DNA of 64,000 nucleotides from JAOUJD01 sp963811265. GTDB lineage: Bacteria > Pseudomonadota > Gammaproteobacteria > Burkholderiales > Burkholderiaceae_F. Below the pieces are notes generated by a model that saw nothing but the letters and a program-made list of their open reading frames with translations, searched no databases and was not told the origin of the DNA. Each line of letters opens with the position of its first letter. The stretch's first letter is position 1. Made by a program: the position numbers and the translations under genes. The stretch spans positions 93,543-157,542 of the forward strand of contig CAWEQS010000005.1 in the NCBI GenBank assembly GCA_963811265.1, written 5' to 3'. Positions 19,132-26,755 of this stretch are shown piece by piece.

Positions 19132-20534
19132 CGACATCGCGAACCCTGGTTGCCCTCGCGCTCGCGGCCGCGCTGACCGCCTGCGCGACGACCGAACCGC
19201 GCGTGCCGCCGGTCGACCTGCCGCCGGCGACCGCGGCCGCCGTCCCCGGCATCGATCGCTGGTGGACCCAGTTCAACGATCCGCAACTGACGGCGCTGAT
19301 CGAGGAAGCGCTCGCCGCCAACCTCGACCTGCGGATCGCCGTGGCGCGCATCGACGAGGCGCGCGCCAGCCTGCGGCTCGCGCGCTCTTACCAGTTGCCC
19401 ACGGTCGACGCCTACCTCAGCGCGTCGCGCTCGCAACGCAGCGATGCCACCGAACCGCGCTTCCCCGGCCCGCTGATCACGAACAACTACGGCGCCGGTC
19501 TGAGCGTCGCCTACGAGGTCGACCTGTGGGGTCGGCTGGCGGCGAACACAACGGCGGCGCAGGCCGCGCTGCTCGGCACGCGCTACAGCGCCGAGGCTGT
19601 CCGCACGGTGCTCGCGGCGCAGGTCGCGAACGCGTACTTCCAGCTGCTGAGCCTCGACGCCCAGCTGCAGCTGTCGCGCGACACGCTGGCGACGCGAATC
19701 GAGAGCGTCAACCTGCAGAAGCAACGCTTCGACGCGGGGCTGATCGGGGACTTCGAAGTGCGCCAGGCCGAAGCGGAACGGGCCACCGTCGCTGCGTCGA
19801 TCCCGCCGCTTCAGCGCGCCGTGGCGCAGACCGAAGCTGCGCTCGCAGCGCTGGCCGGCCGCAGCGCGCGCGCCGTGTTCGCCCCGGCGGTCGCGCGCAA
19901 CGTCGAAATGAAGGTCGATGAAAGCGGACCGGTCGTGCCGGAAGGGCTGCCTTCGGACCTGCTGGCCCGGCGCCCGGACGTGCAGCGGGCGGAGGCGAAC
20001 CTCGTCGCGACGAACGCGCGCATCACGGAAGCGCGCGCGCAGTACTTCCCGGCGGTTGCGTTGACCGCGCGGTTCGGCAGCGAGAGCTCGGACCTCTCGG
20101 ATCTCTTCAGCGGGCCGGGCGTCGTCTGGACGATCGCGGGCTCGCTGCTCCAGCCCGTCTTCAACGCTGGCCGCATCGCATCGCAGGTCGAGGCGGCGAC
20201 GTCGCAGCGCGACCAGGCCGAGCTGGACTACGTGCGCACCGTGCAGTCGGCGTTCCGCGATGCCCACGACGCGCTCGTCGCGCATCGCACCGCGCGCGAG
20301 AGCTACGTCGCGCAGGAGGACCGCCGCGCGCAGTACGCCGAGGCGCTGCGTCTCGCGGACCTGCGCTACAAGGCCGGCTACACCAGCTACATCGAGGTGC
20401 TCGACAACCAGCGCAACCTGCTCGACGCCGAGCGCGCGCGACTGGTCGCGCTGCGCGCGCGGCAATCCGCGCTGGTCGACGTCTACAAGGCGCTGGGCGG
20501 CGGCTGGTCCCCGGAACAGTTCGCGCAGCGCTGA
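19128..20534 (+). CDS. Outer membrane efflux lipoprotein, NodT/OprM family
   Basis: 468 residues. MTTSRTLVALALAAALTACA is a lipoprotein signal with its cysteine near residue 19. Family signatures follow: RWWTQFNDPQLTALIEEALA, NLDLRIAVARIDEARASLRL, SVAYEVDLWGRLAANTTAAQ, LPSDLLARRPDVQRAEANL and IEVLDNQRNLLDAERARL. The two OEP repeats make the trimeric channel that opens into the outer membrane. It overlaps the pump gene by four bases and completes the tripartite exporter. Nothing is missing or truncated. Confidence 0.95.
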   Translation: MTTSRTLVALALAAALTACATTEPRVPPVDLPPATAAAVPGIDRWWTQFNDPQLTALIEEALAANLDLRIAVARIDEARASLRLARSYQLPTVDAYLSASRSQRSDATEPRFPGPLITNNYGAGLSVAYEVDLWGRLAANTTAAQAALLGTRYSAEAVRTVLAAQVANAYFQLLSLDAQLQLSRDTLATRIESVNLQKQRFDAGLIGDFEVRQAEAERATVAASIPPLQRAVAQTEAALAALAGRSARAVFAPAVARNVEMKVDESGPVVPEGLPSDLLARRPDVQRAEANLVATNARITEARAQYFPAVALTARFGSESSDLSDLFSGPGVVWTIAGSLLQPVFNAGRIASQVEAATSQRDQAELDYVRTVQSAFRDAHDALVAHRTARESYVAQEDRRAQYAEALRLADLRYKAGYTSYIEVLDNQRNLLDAERARLVALRARQSALVDVYKALGGGWSPEQFAQR

Positions 20535-20686
20535 AGCCTTCCGGCTTCCCGTGTGTGATGCTGGTCAAGGGGCGGCGGAGGTCCCGCTCTAAAGCGCACG
20601 GGCGCTGATGCCGATCTGTACGGTATGCGCAACAGTGGCAGATCATTGAGTGTCGCCGGATCCTCCATTCGGCGTCGGAGCAGCAA

Positions 20687-20857
20687 ATGAGCAACACAGG
20701 CAATCTTGTTCAACGCCTTGTCGAGTGGCTGACGGAAGCGCTCGAGCGCGCGCAGGCGCACGACCGTGATCGCTACGTCGAGCAGTCGCTGAATCCGCGC
20801 GAGGCTTCTCAGCGGATCCACCGCCTCGAGCACGAGACGAGCGGTTTGCAGTGCTGA
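20687..20857 (+). CDS. DUF3563-like mini-protein, copy 1
   Basis: 56 residues starting MSNTGNLVQRLVEWLTEALE, followed by RAQAHDRDRYVEQSLNPREA and SQRIHRLE. A GGAG sits 6 bases before the ATG. The arrangement (an amphipathic aromatic helix, then a charged helix ending in R-x-H/R-x-L-E) is shared with two other small genes nearby and recalls DUF3563 proteins, which are widespread in Burkholderiales and have no known function. It is too short for ordinary gene callers to favour, but the start site, codon composition and paralogues support it. Confidence 0.65.
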   Translation: MSNTGNLVQRLVEWLTEALERAQAHDRDRYVEQSLNPREASQRIHRLEHETSGLQC

Positions 20858-21214
20858 CCCGGTGACGCCCGCTCACGCGTGCGTTGTGCCGGATCAGGCT
20901 GGTGATGCTGGAAGCCACGGCCGATCGCCGTGGCGGCATGGACTGGCGCATCTTCCAGATTCCACTTGCACGCCGCGCAGTTCCCTTCGTGAAACCTGGC
21001 TGCGCCGCGGTCGTCCTGGGGCGAGCCTCGCAGGCGCGATCGCATTCACCGTCGCTTCGTCCCGCGCAGGCGGCGCCTTCCGCCGATCCTTGCCCCATGC
21101 CTGTCGTGACGGCCATCGGAAGCGCTGATCGAGACCATCCGAAATTGCGATTTTCTTTTTCCTCGCGTCGCCCTCACCATGGAGTCCATGGTCAGAGGCA
21201 TGGATGGTGAAGCG
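20858..21214. other. Intergenic stretch between two mini-protein genes
   Basis: About 357 bases without a convincing gene. Frames that are open here lack family-like composition. A short AT-rich patch (gcgattttctttttcct) near 21147-21163 may carry the promoter for the second mini-protein. No terminator hairpin with a T tract was found. Confidence 0.4.
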
Positions 21215-21394
21215 ATGAGCAACGAAAGATCTTCGGTCGTCGGTGGACTGCGCGCAGTGCTCGAGCGGCTTTTCGAGAGCCTCGAGCGCGCAAAGTTGAA
21301 GGACCTCGAGCGGTCGATCGCGCGCGCAGCGAACGAGCGTGAAGTGTCGCAGCGGGTGCACCGGCTGGAAACCGGCGAGGCGCCCTTCGCTTGA
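21215..21394 (+). CDS. DUF3563-like mini-protein, copy 2
   Basis: 59 residues: MSNERSSVVGGLRAVLERLF, ESLERAKLKDLERSIARAAN and EREVSQRVHRLETGEAPFA. It shares the MSN start, the RL-x-E core and the (S)QR(I/V)HRLE motif with the gene at 20687. An in-frame ATG at 21179 is possible, but the shorter form aligns with its paralogue. A strong intrinsic terminator follows at 21476. The function is unknown. Duplication and divergence from copy 1 is inferred. Confidence 0.62.
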   Translation: MSNERSSVVGGLRAVLERLFESLERAKLKDLERSIARAANEREVSQRVHRLETGEAPFA

Positions 21395-21475
21395 TCCAGC
21401 ACTGGATTGCGGGCGCAGCGTTCGCTGCCCCGCTTTAGCTTGAGCGGAGACGTCTCCCTTCGCTCTGGTTGCTTC

Positions 21476-21512
21476 GGCCGCCATCCCGCAAGGGATGGCG
21501 GCCTATTTTTTT
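21476..21512 (+). terminator. Strong intrinsic terminator
   Basis: A perfect 12-base stem (ggccgccatccc, 21476-21487) pairs with 21492-21503 around the tetraloop gcaa, followed by TA and seven T residues. It ends the plus-strand mini-protein transcript and separates it from the convergent lysR gene. The complementary strand has no T tract, so it is directional. Confidence 0.9.
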
Positions 21513-21531
21513 GACCGAAGGTTACGCGGTT

Positions 21532-22443
21532 TCAGGCAATGGCCAGGCGGTCGTTCGCCGGCTCGGACTGCCACGAGTCGCGCACGAGGGCGAACGTCGC
21601 CTTGATCAGCGGATCGTCACGCCGCGCGGCGAGCGCGACGAACCACAGCGTGCTGGTGACGCGTGTCCCGCCCCAGATCTTCGCGGTGCCTGCGCGCTCG
21701 AGTTCGAGCGCCGACTCCTCGCGCAGCAGCGACGCGCCGACCCCTGACGCAACGAGGTTCGTGATGACGGTCTCGTCGTCCGCCTCGACGAAGCGCGCCG
21801 GCAGCGGCAGTCCTTGCTGCGCGAACAGGGTGGTGACCAGCGCGTGATACGTGCTGATCTTCGGTGTCAGCACCCACGGGACCGACGCGATGGCCGACCA
21901 CTCGTTGCCGGGCAGGTGATGCGACCACGCAGCCGGCACGGCGATGCGATAGGGGATCTTGCACAGTTCGAGCGCCGCGACGTCGTCGGCCGGGCGATCG
22001 CCGAAGTAGTAGCTGGCATCGAGGCTTCCCTCGCGCACGCTCTCGAGCGCCTCGCCGGAAACTTGGTGCGAGACCGCAAGCTCAAGCCGCGGATGCACTC
22101 GAAGCGCCGCCGCCAGCACGCGACCCAGCCGGATGGACTTGGGATCGCTCACGGTGCCGACGCGCAGGGTGCCCGCGACCTGCCCGGAAAGCCGGGTGGC
22201 GGCGTGCCGGAATTCGTCGGCCGCGGCCAGGGCTTCGAGCGCGAGCGGCAGCAACTGCCTGCCGGCGGCGGTGAGGACCATGCCGCCCGGCGCGCGCTCG
22301 AACAACTTCAGTTCGAGATTCGACTCGAGCGCCTTGATCTGCCCGCTGAGGGCCGGCTGGCTGACGTGCAGGCGCTCGGCAGCCCGGGTCAGATGGCCGA
22401 GTTCGGCCACCGCGACAAAGGCTCGGATCTGGTACAGCTCCAT
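21532..22443 (-). CDS. LysR family transcriptional regulator
   Basis: 303 residues, the standard LTTR length. The N-terminal winged HTH is MELYQIRAFVAVAELGHLTR with AAERLHVSQPALSGQIKALE and LELKLFERAPGGMVLTAAG. The effector-binding domain starts near TLRVGTVSDPKSIRLGRVLA and contains the usual two subdomains. LTTRs are tetramers that usually control a divergent gene and themselves. Upstream lie a perfect 14-base palindrome and the third mini-protein gene, the only candidate divergent target. The inducer is unknown. Confidence 0.92.
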   Translation of the reverse strand: MELYQIRAFVAVAELGHLTRAAERLHVSQPALSGQIKALESNLELKLFERAPGGMVLTAAGRQLLPLALEALAAADEFRHAATRLSGQVAGTLRVGTVSDPKSIRLGRVLAAALRVHPRLELAVSHQVSGEALESVREGSLDASYYFGDRPADDVAALELCKIPYRIAVPAAWSHHLPGNEWSAIASVPWVLTPKISTYHALVTTLFAQQGLPLPARFVEADDETVITNLVASGVGASLLREESALELERAGTAKIWGGTRVTSTLWFVALAARRDDPLIKATFALVRDSWQSEPANDRLAIA

Positions 22444-22527
22444 GGCACCTCCACTACGGCCTTACCGTAACGGATCTTTTGCAGTGCGGCAATTGTATCC
22501 CTAGAAGATCGCCACCAATGATCACAA

Positions 22528-22541
22528 GTATTTGAAAATAC
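22528..22541. promoter_or_regulatory. Perfect palindrome between lysR and mini-protein 3
   Basis: gtatttgaaaatac is a perfect 14-base inverted repeat in an AT-rich island, about 85 bases upstream of the lysR ATG and 95 bases before the divergent ATG at 22636. It contains the T-N11-A arrangement of LysR boxes and is a good candidate for the regulator's recognition site. Confidence 0.5.
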
Positions 22542-22635
22542 GATTTGTTTTTGCCGATAAAGGCGTCAATATGCAGCCTTGTGCAAAGCAGCAATCTCAG
22601 CGGCCGGCGGTCGCAGTTGCTGCGAAAGGATCACC

Positions 22636-22946
22636 ATGCCTACGTTACTCAGCCGATTTCCGTTTGCCTTCGCCCTTCCGGCCCCGGCGACCCCCTCGCG
22701 CATGCGCAGCGCCTGGAAGCGCACGCCGTGGCGCCGGCGATACCGTCGACCCGCGAACTCGAACTGGAGGAGATCCGCGGCGCCGCGATGCGCCGGATGT
22801 TCCCGAAACTCTTCAGCTGGTGTGCCGACCGGTGGGACCGCGGCATGGCCGTCGAAGTGCACTCCTACCTGGCCGGTGCGACGAGCGTGGATGACCTCGA
22901 GCAGCGCATCCGCAACGTCGAGCGCAAGCGCCACTTCTCCAACTAG
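22636..22946 (+). CDS. DUF3563-like protein, copy 3, probable frameshift near its start
   Basis: The C-terminal part, MRRMFPKLFSWCADRWDRGM followed by AVEVHSYLAGATSVDDLEQR and IRNVERKRHFSN, is DUF3563-like and parallels the two mini-proteins upstream. An ATG at 22636 has a good ribosome binding site (aaagga, 7 bases before) but is in another frame; a one-base deletion around the CCGGCGACCCCC stretch near 22680-22694 would join MPTLLSRFPFAFALPAPA to the downstream part, giving about 103 residues. Without a frameshift the reading would start at the ATG at 22788 (52 residues) with a poorly spaced ribosome site. It is divergent from lysR. Confidence 0.55.
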
Positions 22947-23036
22947 ACGAGCGAGCGGCAGAAGGCGCCGCCGTTAAGTATTCTCTGCTGGCGCGGTCGC
23001 AGGCGCGACCGATGGAGCGAAGGGCGGACGCCGGAA

Positions 23037-23701
23037 ATGCGCATCCTGCTGGTCGAGGACGACCCGATGATCGGCGAAAGCGTGGTCAGCGGGCTCGCAG
23101 GTGAGGGACACGCGGTCGACTGGGTGCGCGACGGCGTGGCGGCGGAGGCCGCCGTCGCGACGACGCCCTATGGCCTCGTCCTGCTCGACCTCGGATTGCC
23201 CCGGCGCGACGGGCTCGAAGTCCTCAAGGGCCTGCGTGCCCGCAAGCTCGACCTTCCGGTCCTGGTGATGACGGCACGCGACACGGTGCGTGACCGCGTC
23301 GCCGGACTCGACGCCGGCGCCGACGACTATCTCGTCAAGCCGTTCGACCTCGACGAGCTTTCCGCGCGCGTGCGCGCGCTGACGCGGCGTGCGGCCGGAC
23401 GCGCGGAGCCGCTGGTCGAGTGCGGCCCCCTGGTGCTGAACCCGGCGACGCACGCGGTCCGGTGGCACGGCGCGCCGGTCGAGGTGTCGGGCCGCGAGTT
23501 CGCCCTGCTCACGGCGCTCGCCGAGCGCCCCGGCGCGGTCGTGTCGCGCGCCCAGCTCGAGGAAAAGCTGTACGGCTGGAACGAGTCGATCGGCAGCAAC
23601 GCTGTCGAGGTCCACATCCACAACCTGCGGCGCAAGCTCGGCGATGAGGCCATCCTCACCGTGCGCGGCCTCGGCTATCGCCTGAGCGGCGACCATCATG
23701 A
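23037..23701 (+). CDS. OmpR-type response regulator (QseB-like), frameshift at the very end
   Basis: A receiver domain (1-115) has the acidic pocket VEDD, phospho-acceptor Asp51 in LLDLGLP, Thr79 and Lys101. The DNA-binding winged helix (about 125-219) ends EVHIHNLRRKLGDEAILTVR with GLGYRLSG. Uncorrected, the frame runs about 110 residues further over the kinase gene with arginine-rich sequence. Adding one C to the CC before the kinase ATG gives the ending SGDPS and a TGA that overlaps the kinase start as ATGA, with 221 residues, the QseB length. It is cotranscribed with the kinase at 23698. Target genes cannot be inferred. Confidence 0.88.
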
Positions 23702-25032
23702 ACTCGATCCGTCGCCGCCTGCTCGTCGCGCTGCTCGGTGCGCTGCTGGTCGCAGGCATCGCCGGCGCAGGCGCGACCTTCGTGTCGGCGCACGGCGAGG
23801 TCGGCCGGATGCTCGACGAAGAGCTCCGGCAGGTCGCGCTGTCGCTGCGCGACCACTCGCGGCTCGACTTCGCGCGGCTGGAGAGCCGCACGAACGATCC
23901 GGACCTGCGCGTGCTGGTGCAGATCTGGGACCCTGCGTTCGATCGCCCGTATTCGTCGCGCGTCGCGGCTCCGCTGCCGCGGCAGAAGGACGAAGGCTAC
24001 GCGACGCTCGAGCACGAGGGACGTGAGTGGCGGATCTACACGACCTTCTCCGCGAAACAGACCATCCAGGTGGCGCAGCCGACGGCGCTGCGCACGGAAC
24101 TCGCGGCGCTGACCGCCGCGCGCCTGCTGCTGCCGGTGCTGGTGATCCTGCCGCTGCTCGGCGTGCTCGGCTGGTGGATCGTCGGACGCGGGCTCGCGCC
24201 GCTCGCGGCGCTCGCCGACTCGCTGGCCCGCCGCGCGCCCACCTCGCTCGAGCCCATGCCGACGCTCGAGGCCCCGGAAGAAGTGCAGCCGCTGGTGCGC
24301 TCGCTGAACGACCTGCTCGCGCGGCTCGGCGACGCCTTCGACACGCAGCGGCGTTTCGCCGCCGATGCCGCGCACGAGTTGCGCACGCCGCTCACCGCGC
24401 TGACGCTGCAGATCCAGGTCGCGCGACGCGCCGAGTCGCCGGAAGAACGGGCCGTGGCACTCGATCGCCTCGAACAGGGCGTGAAGCGGGCGACGCGCCT
24501 CGTGCAGCAGCTGCTGACGATGGCGCGTCTCGATCCGGACGCTGCGCGGCCGGCGACGGCGTTCGACCTTGCCGCGGTGGCGGCTTCCGTCGTCGAAGAG
24601 AAGACGCCGTTTGCGGAACAGCAGCGCCTCTCGCTCGCGCTCGCTTCGACGCCGGTGAAGCTGTGCGGGCAGGAAGACGCACTGCGGATCCTGATCGCCA
24701 ATCTCGTCGACAACGCACTGCGCTACACGCCGCCCGGCGGATCGGTCGAGGTGCGGGTCGAACCGGACGGCGACCAGGCGCGCATCGAAGTCGCGGACAG
24801 CGGTCCCGGCATCCCGGAGGAAGAACGCGAGCGGGTGTTCGATCGCTTCTATCGGGGCCGGCAGGCGCCAAGCGGCGGCAGCGGCCTGGGACTGGCCATC
24901 GTGCGGCAGGTCGTCACGCTGCACGGCGGGTCGATCACGCTGGGGAAGAGTCCCTCCGGTGGACTTCTTGTGAGCGCTCGCTTTCCTGCCAAGGCCTCCC
25001 TGGCGCAGAGCTCCATGCTTTCGCCGGCTTAA
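23698..25032 (+). CDS. Sensor histidine kinase (QseC-like)
   Basis: 444 residues. TM1 covers about residues 8-30, a periplasmic sensor region runs to about 140, TM2 spans about 142-164, and a HAMP segment follows. Dimerisation/phosphoacceptor motif RRFAADAAHELRTPLTALTL gives His226. The ATPase domain has the N box (ILIANLVDNALRYTPPGG), G1 (VADSGPGIPEEE), the F box (VFDRFYRG) and G2 (GSGLGLAIVRQV). It should phosphorylate the adjacent response regulator. The sensor region has no recognisable ligand motif. An intrinsic terminator follows. Confidence 0.93.
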   Translation: MNSIRRRLLVALLGALLVAGIAGAGATFVSAHGEVGRMLDEELRQVALSLRDHSRLDFARLESRTNDPDLRVLVQIWDPAFDRPYSSRVAAPLPRQKDEGYATLEHEGREWRIYTTFSAKQTIQVAQPTALRTELAALTAARLLLPVLVILPLLGVLGWWIVGRGLAPLAALADSLARRAPTSLEPMPTLEAPEEVQPLVRSLNDLLARLGDAFDTQRRFAADAAHELRTPLTALTLQIQVARRAESPEERAVALDRLEQGVKRATRLVQQLLTMARLDPDAARPATAFDLAAVAASVVEEKTPFAEQQRLSLALASTPVKLCGQEDALRILIANLVDNALRYTPPGGSVEVRVEPDGDQARIEVADSGPGIPEEERERVFDRFYRGRQAPSGGSGLGLAIVRQVVTLHGGSITLGKSPSGGLLVSARFPAKASLAQSSMLSPA

Positions 25033-25112
25033 GTCTCACTTAAGGCTGCCGGCGTACGTTTCGTTTCGAGAGTCACCGGTTCCCCCGGTTGTGTTCTCAC
25101 TCACTCGATTCC

Positions 25113-25140
25113 AGCGCCGCCCTCCAGCGGCGCTTTTTTT
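25113..25140 (+). terminator. Intrinsic terminator after the sensor kinase
   Basis: An 8-base stem, agcgccgc paired with gcggcgct around cctcca, leads directly into a run of seven T residues. It lies 80 bases past the kinase stop and before the convergent SRAP gene. Confidence 0.85.
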
Positions 25141-25180
25141 GGGCGCCGCCAGGCGACCTCGGCCTTCGGCCGCACGGCGG

Positions 25181-25786
25181 TCAGGCCTTCGCAACCTGCA
25201 GGGCTTCGTCCGGGAAAGGCTCCAGCAGATCGGTCGCGGGATCGCCGGCATCGAGCCATCGATCGTAATCGCGCTCGGCGATCACGACCGGCATCCGGTC
25301 GTGGATCGGAGCCAGGAGATCGTTCGCGCGCGTCGTGACGATCGTGTAGGTTTCCACGCCCTGCTGGCTCGCCGGATCCTTCCACCACTCCCAGAGCCCG
25401 GCGAGCGCGAACAGCGGTTCGTCCTTCAGCCCGATGCGCCACTTGACCTTGTGGCCCGGCTCGCCGGTCCACTCGAAGAACGCGTTCACCGGGACCAGGC
25501 AGCGTCGCTTGCGGTACGCGACCCGGAACGCGGGCGTGCTCGCCAGCGTTTCGGCGCGTGCGTTGATGCAGCGTGCGCCGAACTTCAGTTCCTTGGCCCA
25601 CATCGGCACCAGGCCCCAGCGCAGCATCGCCACCTCGCGCTCCTGCGACTCGTGCGAGCGGCGCACGACCGGAGCCGTGTTGGTGGGGCGGAAGTCGGGA
25701 TTCGGGGAAAATGCCGGAACGATGGGCACCATGAACTTGGCGCGGATCGCCGCCGGGTTGTCGGACAGGTCGTATCGGCCGCACAT
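25181..25786 (-). CDS. SRAP-family protein (YedK/HMCES-like)
   Basis: 201 residues. SRAP proteins form a covalent thiazolidine link to abasic sites in single-stranded DNA through Cys2, protecting them during replication. Seen here are MCGRYDLSD with Cys2 exposed after Met removal, the Asn/Glu motif CINARAETLASTPAFR, VNAFFEWTG and the catalytic-His region PIHDRMPVVIAERDYDRWLD. All the active-site elements of the family are present. The start is fixed by the need for Cys at position 2. It is not part of an SOS operon here; its neighbour is an ornithine cyclodeaminase-like gene. Confidence 0.93.
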   Translation of the reverse strand: MCGRYDLSDNPAAIRAKFMVPIVPAFSPNPDFRPTNTAPVVRRSHESQEREVAMLRWGLVPMWAKELKFGARCINARAETLASTPAFRVAYRKRRCLVPVNAFFEWTGEPGHKVKWRIGLKDEPLFALAGLWEWWKDPASQQGVETYTIVTTRANDLLAPIHDRMPVVIAERDYDRWLDAGDPATDLLEPFPDEALQVAKA

Positions 25787-25824
25787 CGCCAGCCTTCAGC
25801 CTGAATCGGTACGTGCCGGCCGCG

Positions 25825-26745
25825 CTAGCGGACGCGCTCGAACACGAGGTTGGCGAGCGCGACGTCCTCCAGGCCAATGCCCACCGACTTGTAGACGATG
25901 ACGTCGTGCGGACGACGATCGAACGACGTCCCCTTGACGAGCAGCTTGCCGAGTTCCGTGACGCGCGCGGGATCGATCGTGCCCGGCGCGGCGCGGACGA
26001 ACTCGCCCGCTTCGCTTTGCGCCGCAGGCAGCCACTCGACCACGATCAGGTCGGCGCGCGCGAGCAGAGTGTCGTCGAGTTCGCGCGCCGCGGGCTTGCT
26101 CGACCCCACCGCCGCGACGAAGGCGCCGGGCCTGACGAGCGCGCCGTCGAAGAGTGGCTCGCTCGCGCGGGTCGCCGTGCAGATCACGTCGCCGCCGCTC
26201 GCGGCCGTCGCCGCATCCACCGCCGTGGCCGGCACGCCGAACTCCGTCTGCACCCAGTTGGCGAACTCGGGCGCGGCGGCGCGACCGGCCACGAGGACGC
26301 GCTGGAACGGGTGCGCGAGCAGGAAGGCCTCCGCGTGGGCTCGCGCCTGCACGCCGTTGCCGAAAATGGAGAGCGTCGCCGCGTCGCGCGCGGCCAGGCG
26401 CTGCATCGCGACCGCGCTCGCCGCCGCCGTGCGGTACTTCGTGATCTCATTGGCCTCGATGGTCGCCAGCGCCTCGCCGGTCAGGGACGAGAACAGCACG
26501 ATCACGAAATTGAATTGGCCCTTGACCGTGGCGTAGACCTTGGCGCCGACAACGCCCGCCGCCGGCAGTGCGGCGCCCATCGTCGCGATCGCGGTGGCCT
26601 GGCCTTCGTGCTCGGCCGCGGCCCGCACGCGCGGCGCGATGCTGCCCGCGCCATTGCCGAACTGCTCGAACGCGGCCGCCATCGCCGCGACCGCATCGCG
26701 CATCGTGATGACTTCGGCGACGTCGGCGTCGGTGATCAGTCGCAT
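25825..26745 (-). CDS. Ornithine cyclodeaminase/mu-crystallin family protein
   Basis: 306 residues with the family pattern: MRLITDADVAEVITMRDAVA, a barrel region with GVVGAKVYATVKGQFNFVIV, EANEITKYRTAAASAVAM, and the Rossmann motif LSIFGNGVQARAHAEAF. Family members are NAD(P)-dependent ornithine cyclodeaminases, ketimine reductases or alanine/lysine dehydrogenases, and the exact reaction cannot be told from sequence alone. It starts 10 bases after the stop of the TRAP permease, so it is co-transcribed with the transporter. That suggests the imported compound is an amino acid, imino acid or related acid. Confidence 0.87.
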   Translation of the reverse strand: MRLITDADVAEVITMRDAVAAMAAAFEQFGNGAGSIAPRVRAAAEHEGQATAIATMGAALPAAGVVGAKVYATVKGQFNFVIVLFSSLTGEALATIEANEITKYRTAAASAVAMQRLAARDAATLSIFGNGVQARAHAEAFLLAHPFQRVLVAGRAAAPEFANWVQTEFGVPATAVDAATAASGGDVICTATRASEPLFDGALVRPGAFVAAVGSSKPAARELDDTLLARADLIVVEWLPAAQSEAGEFVRAAPGTIDPARVTELGKLLVKGTSFDRRPHDVIVYKSVGIGLEDVALANLVFERVR

Positions 26746-26755
26746 CAGTCGGTCC

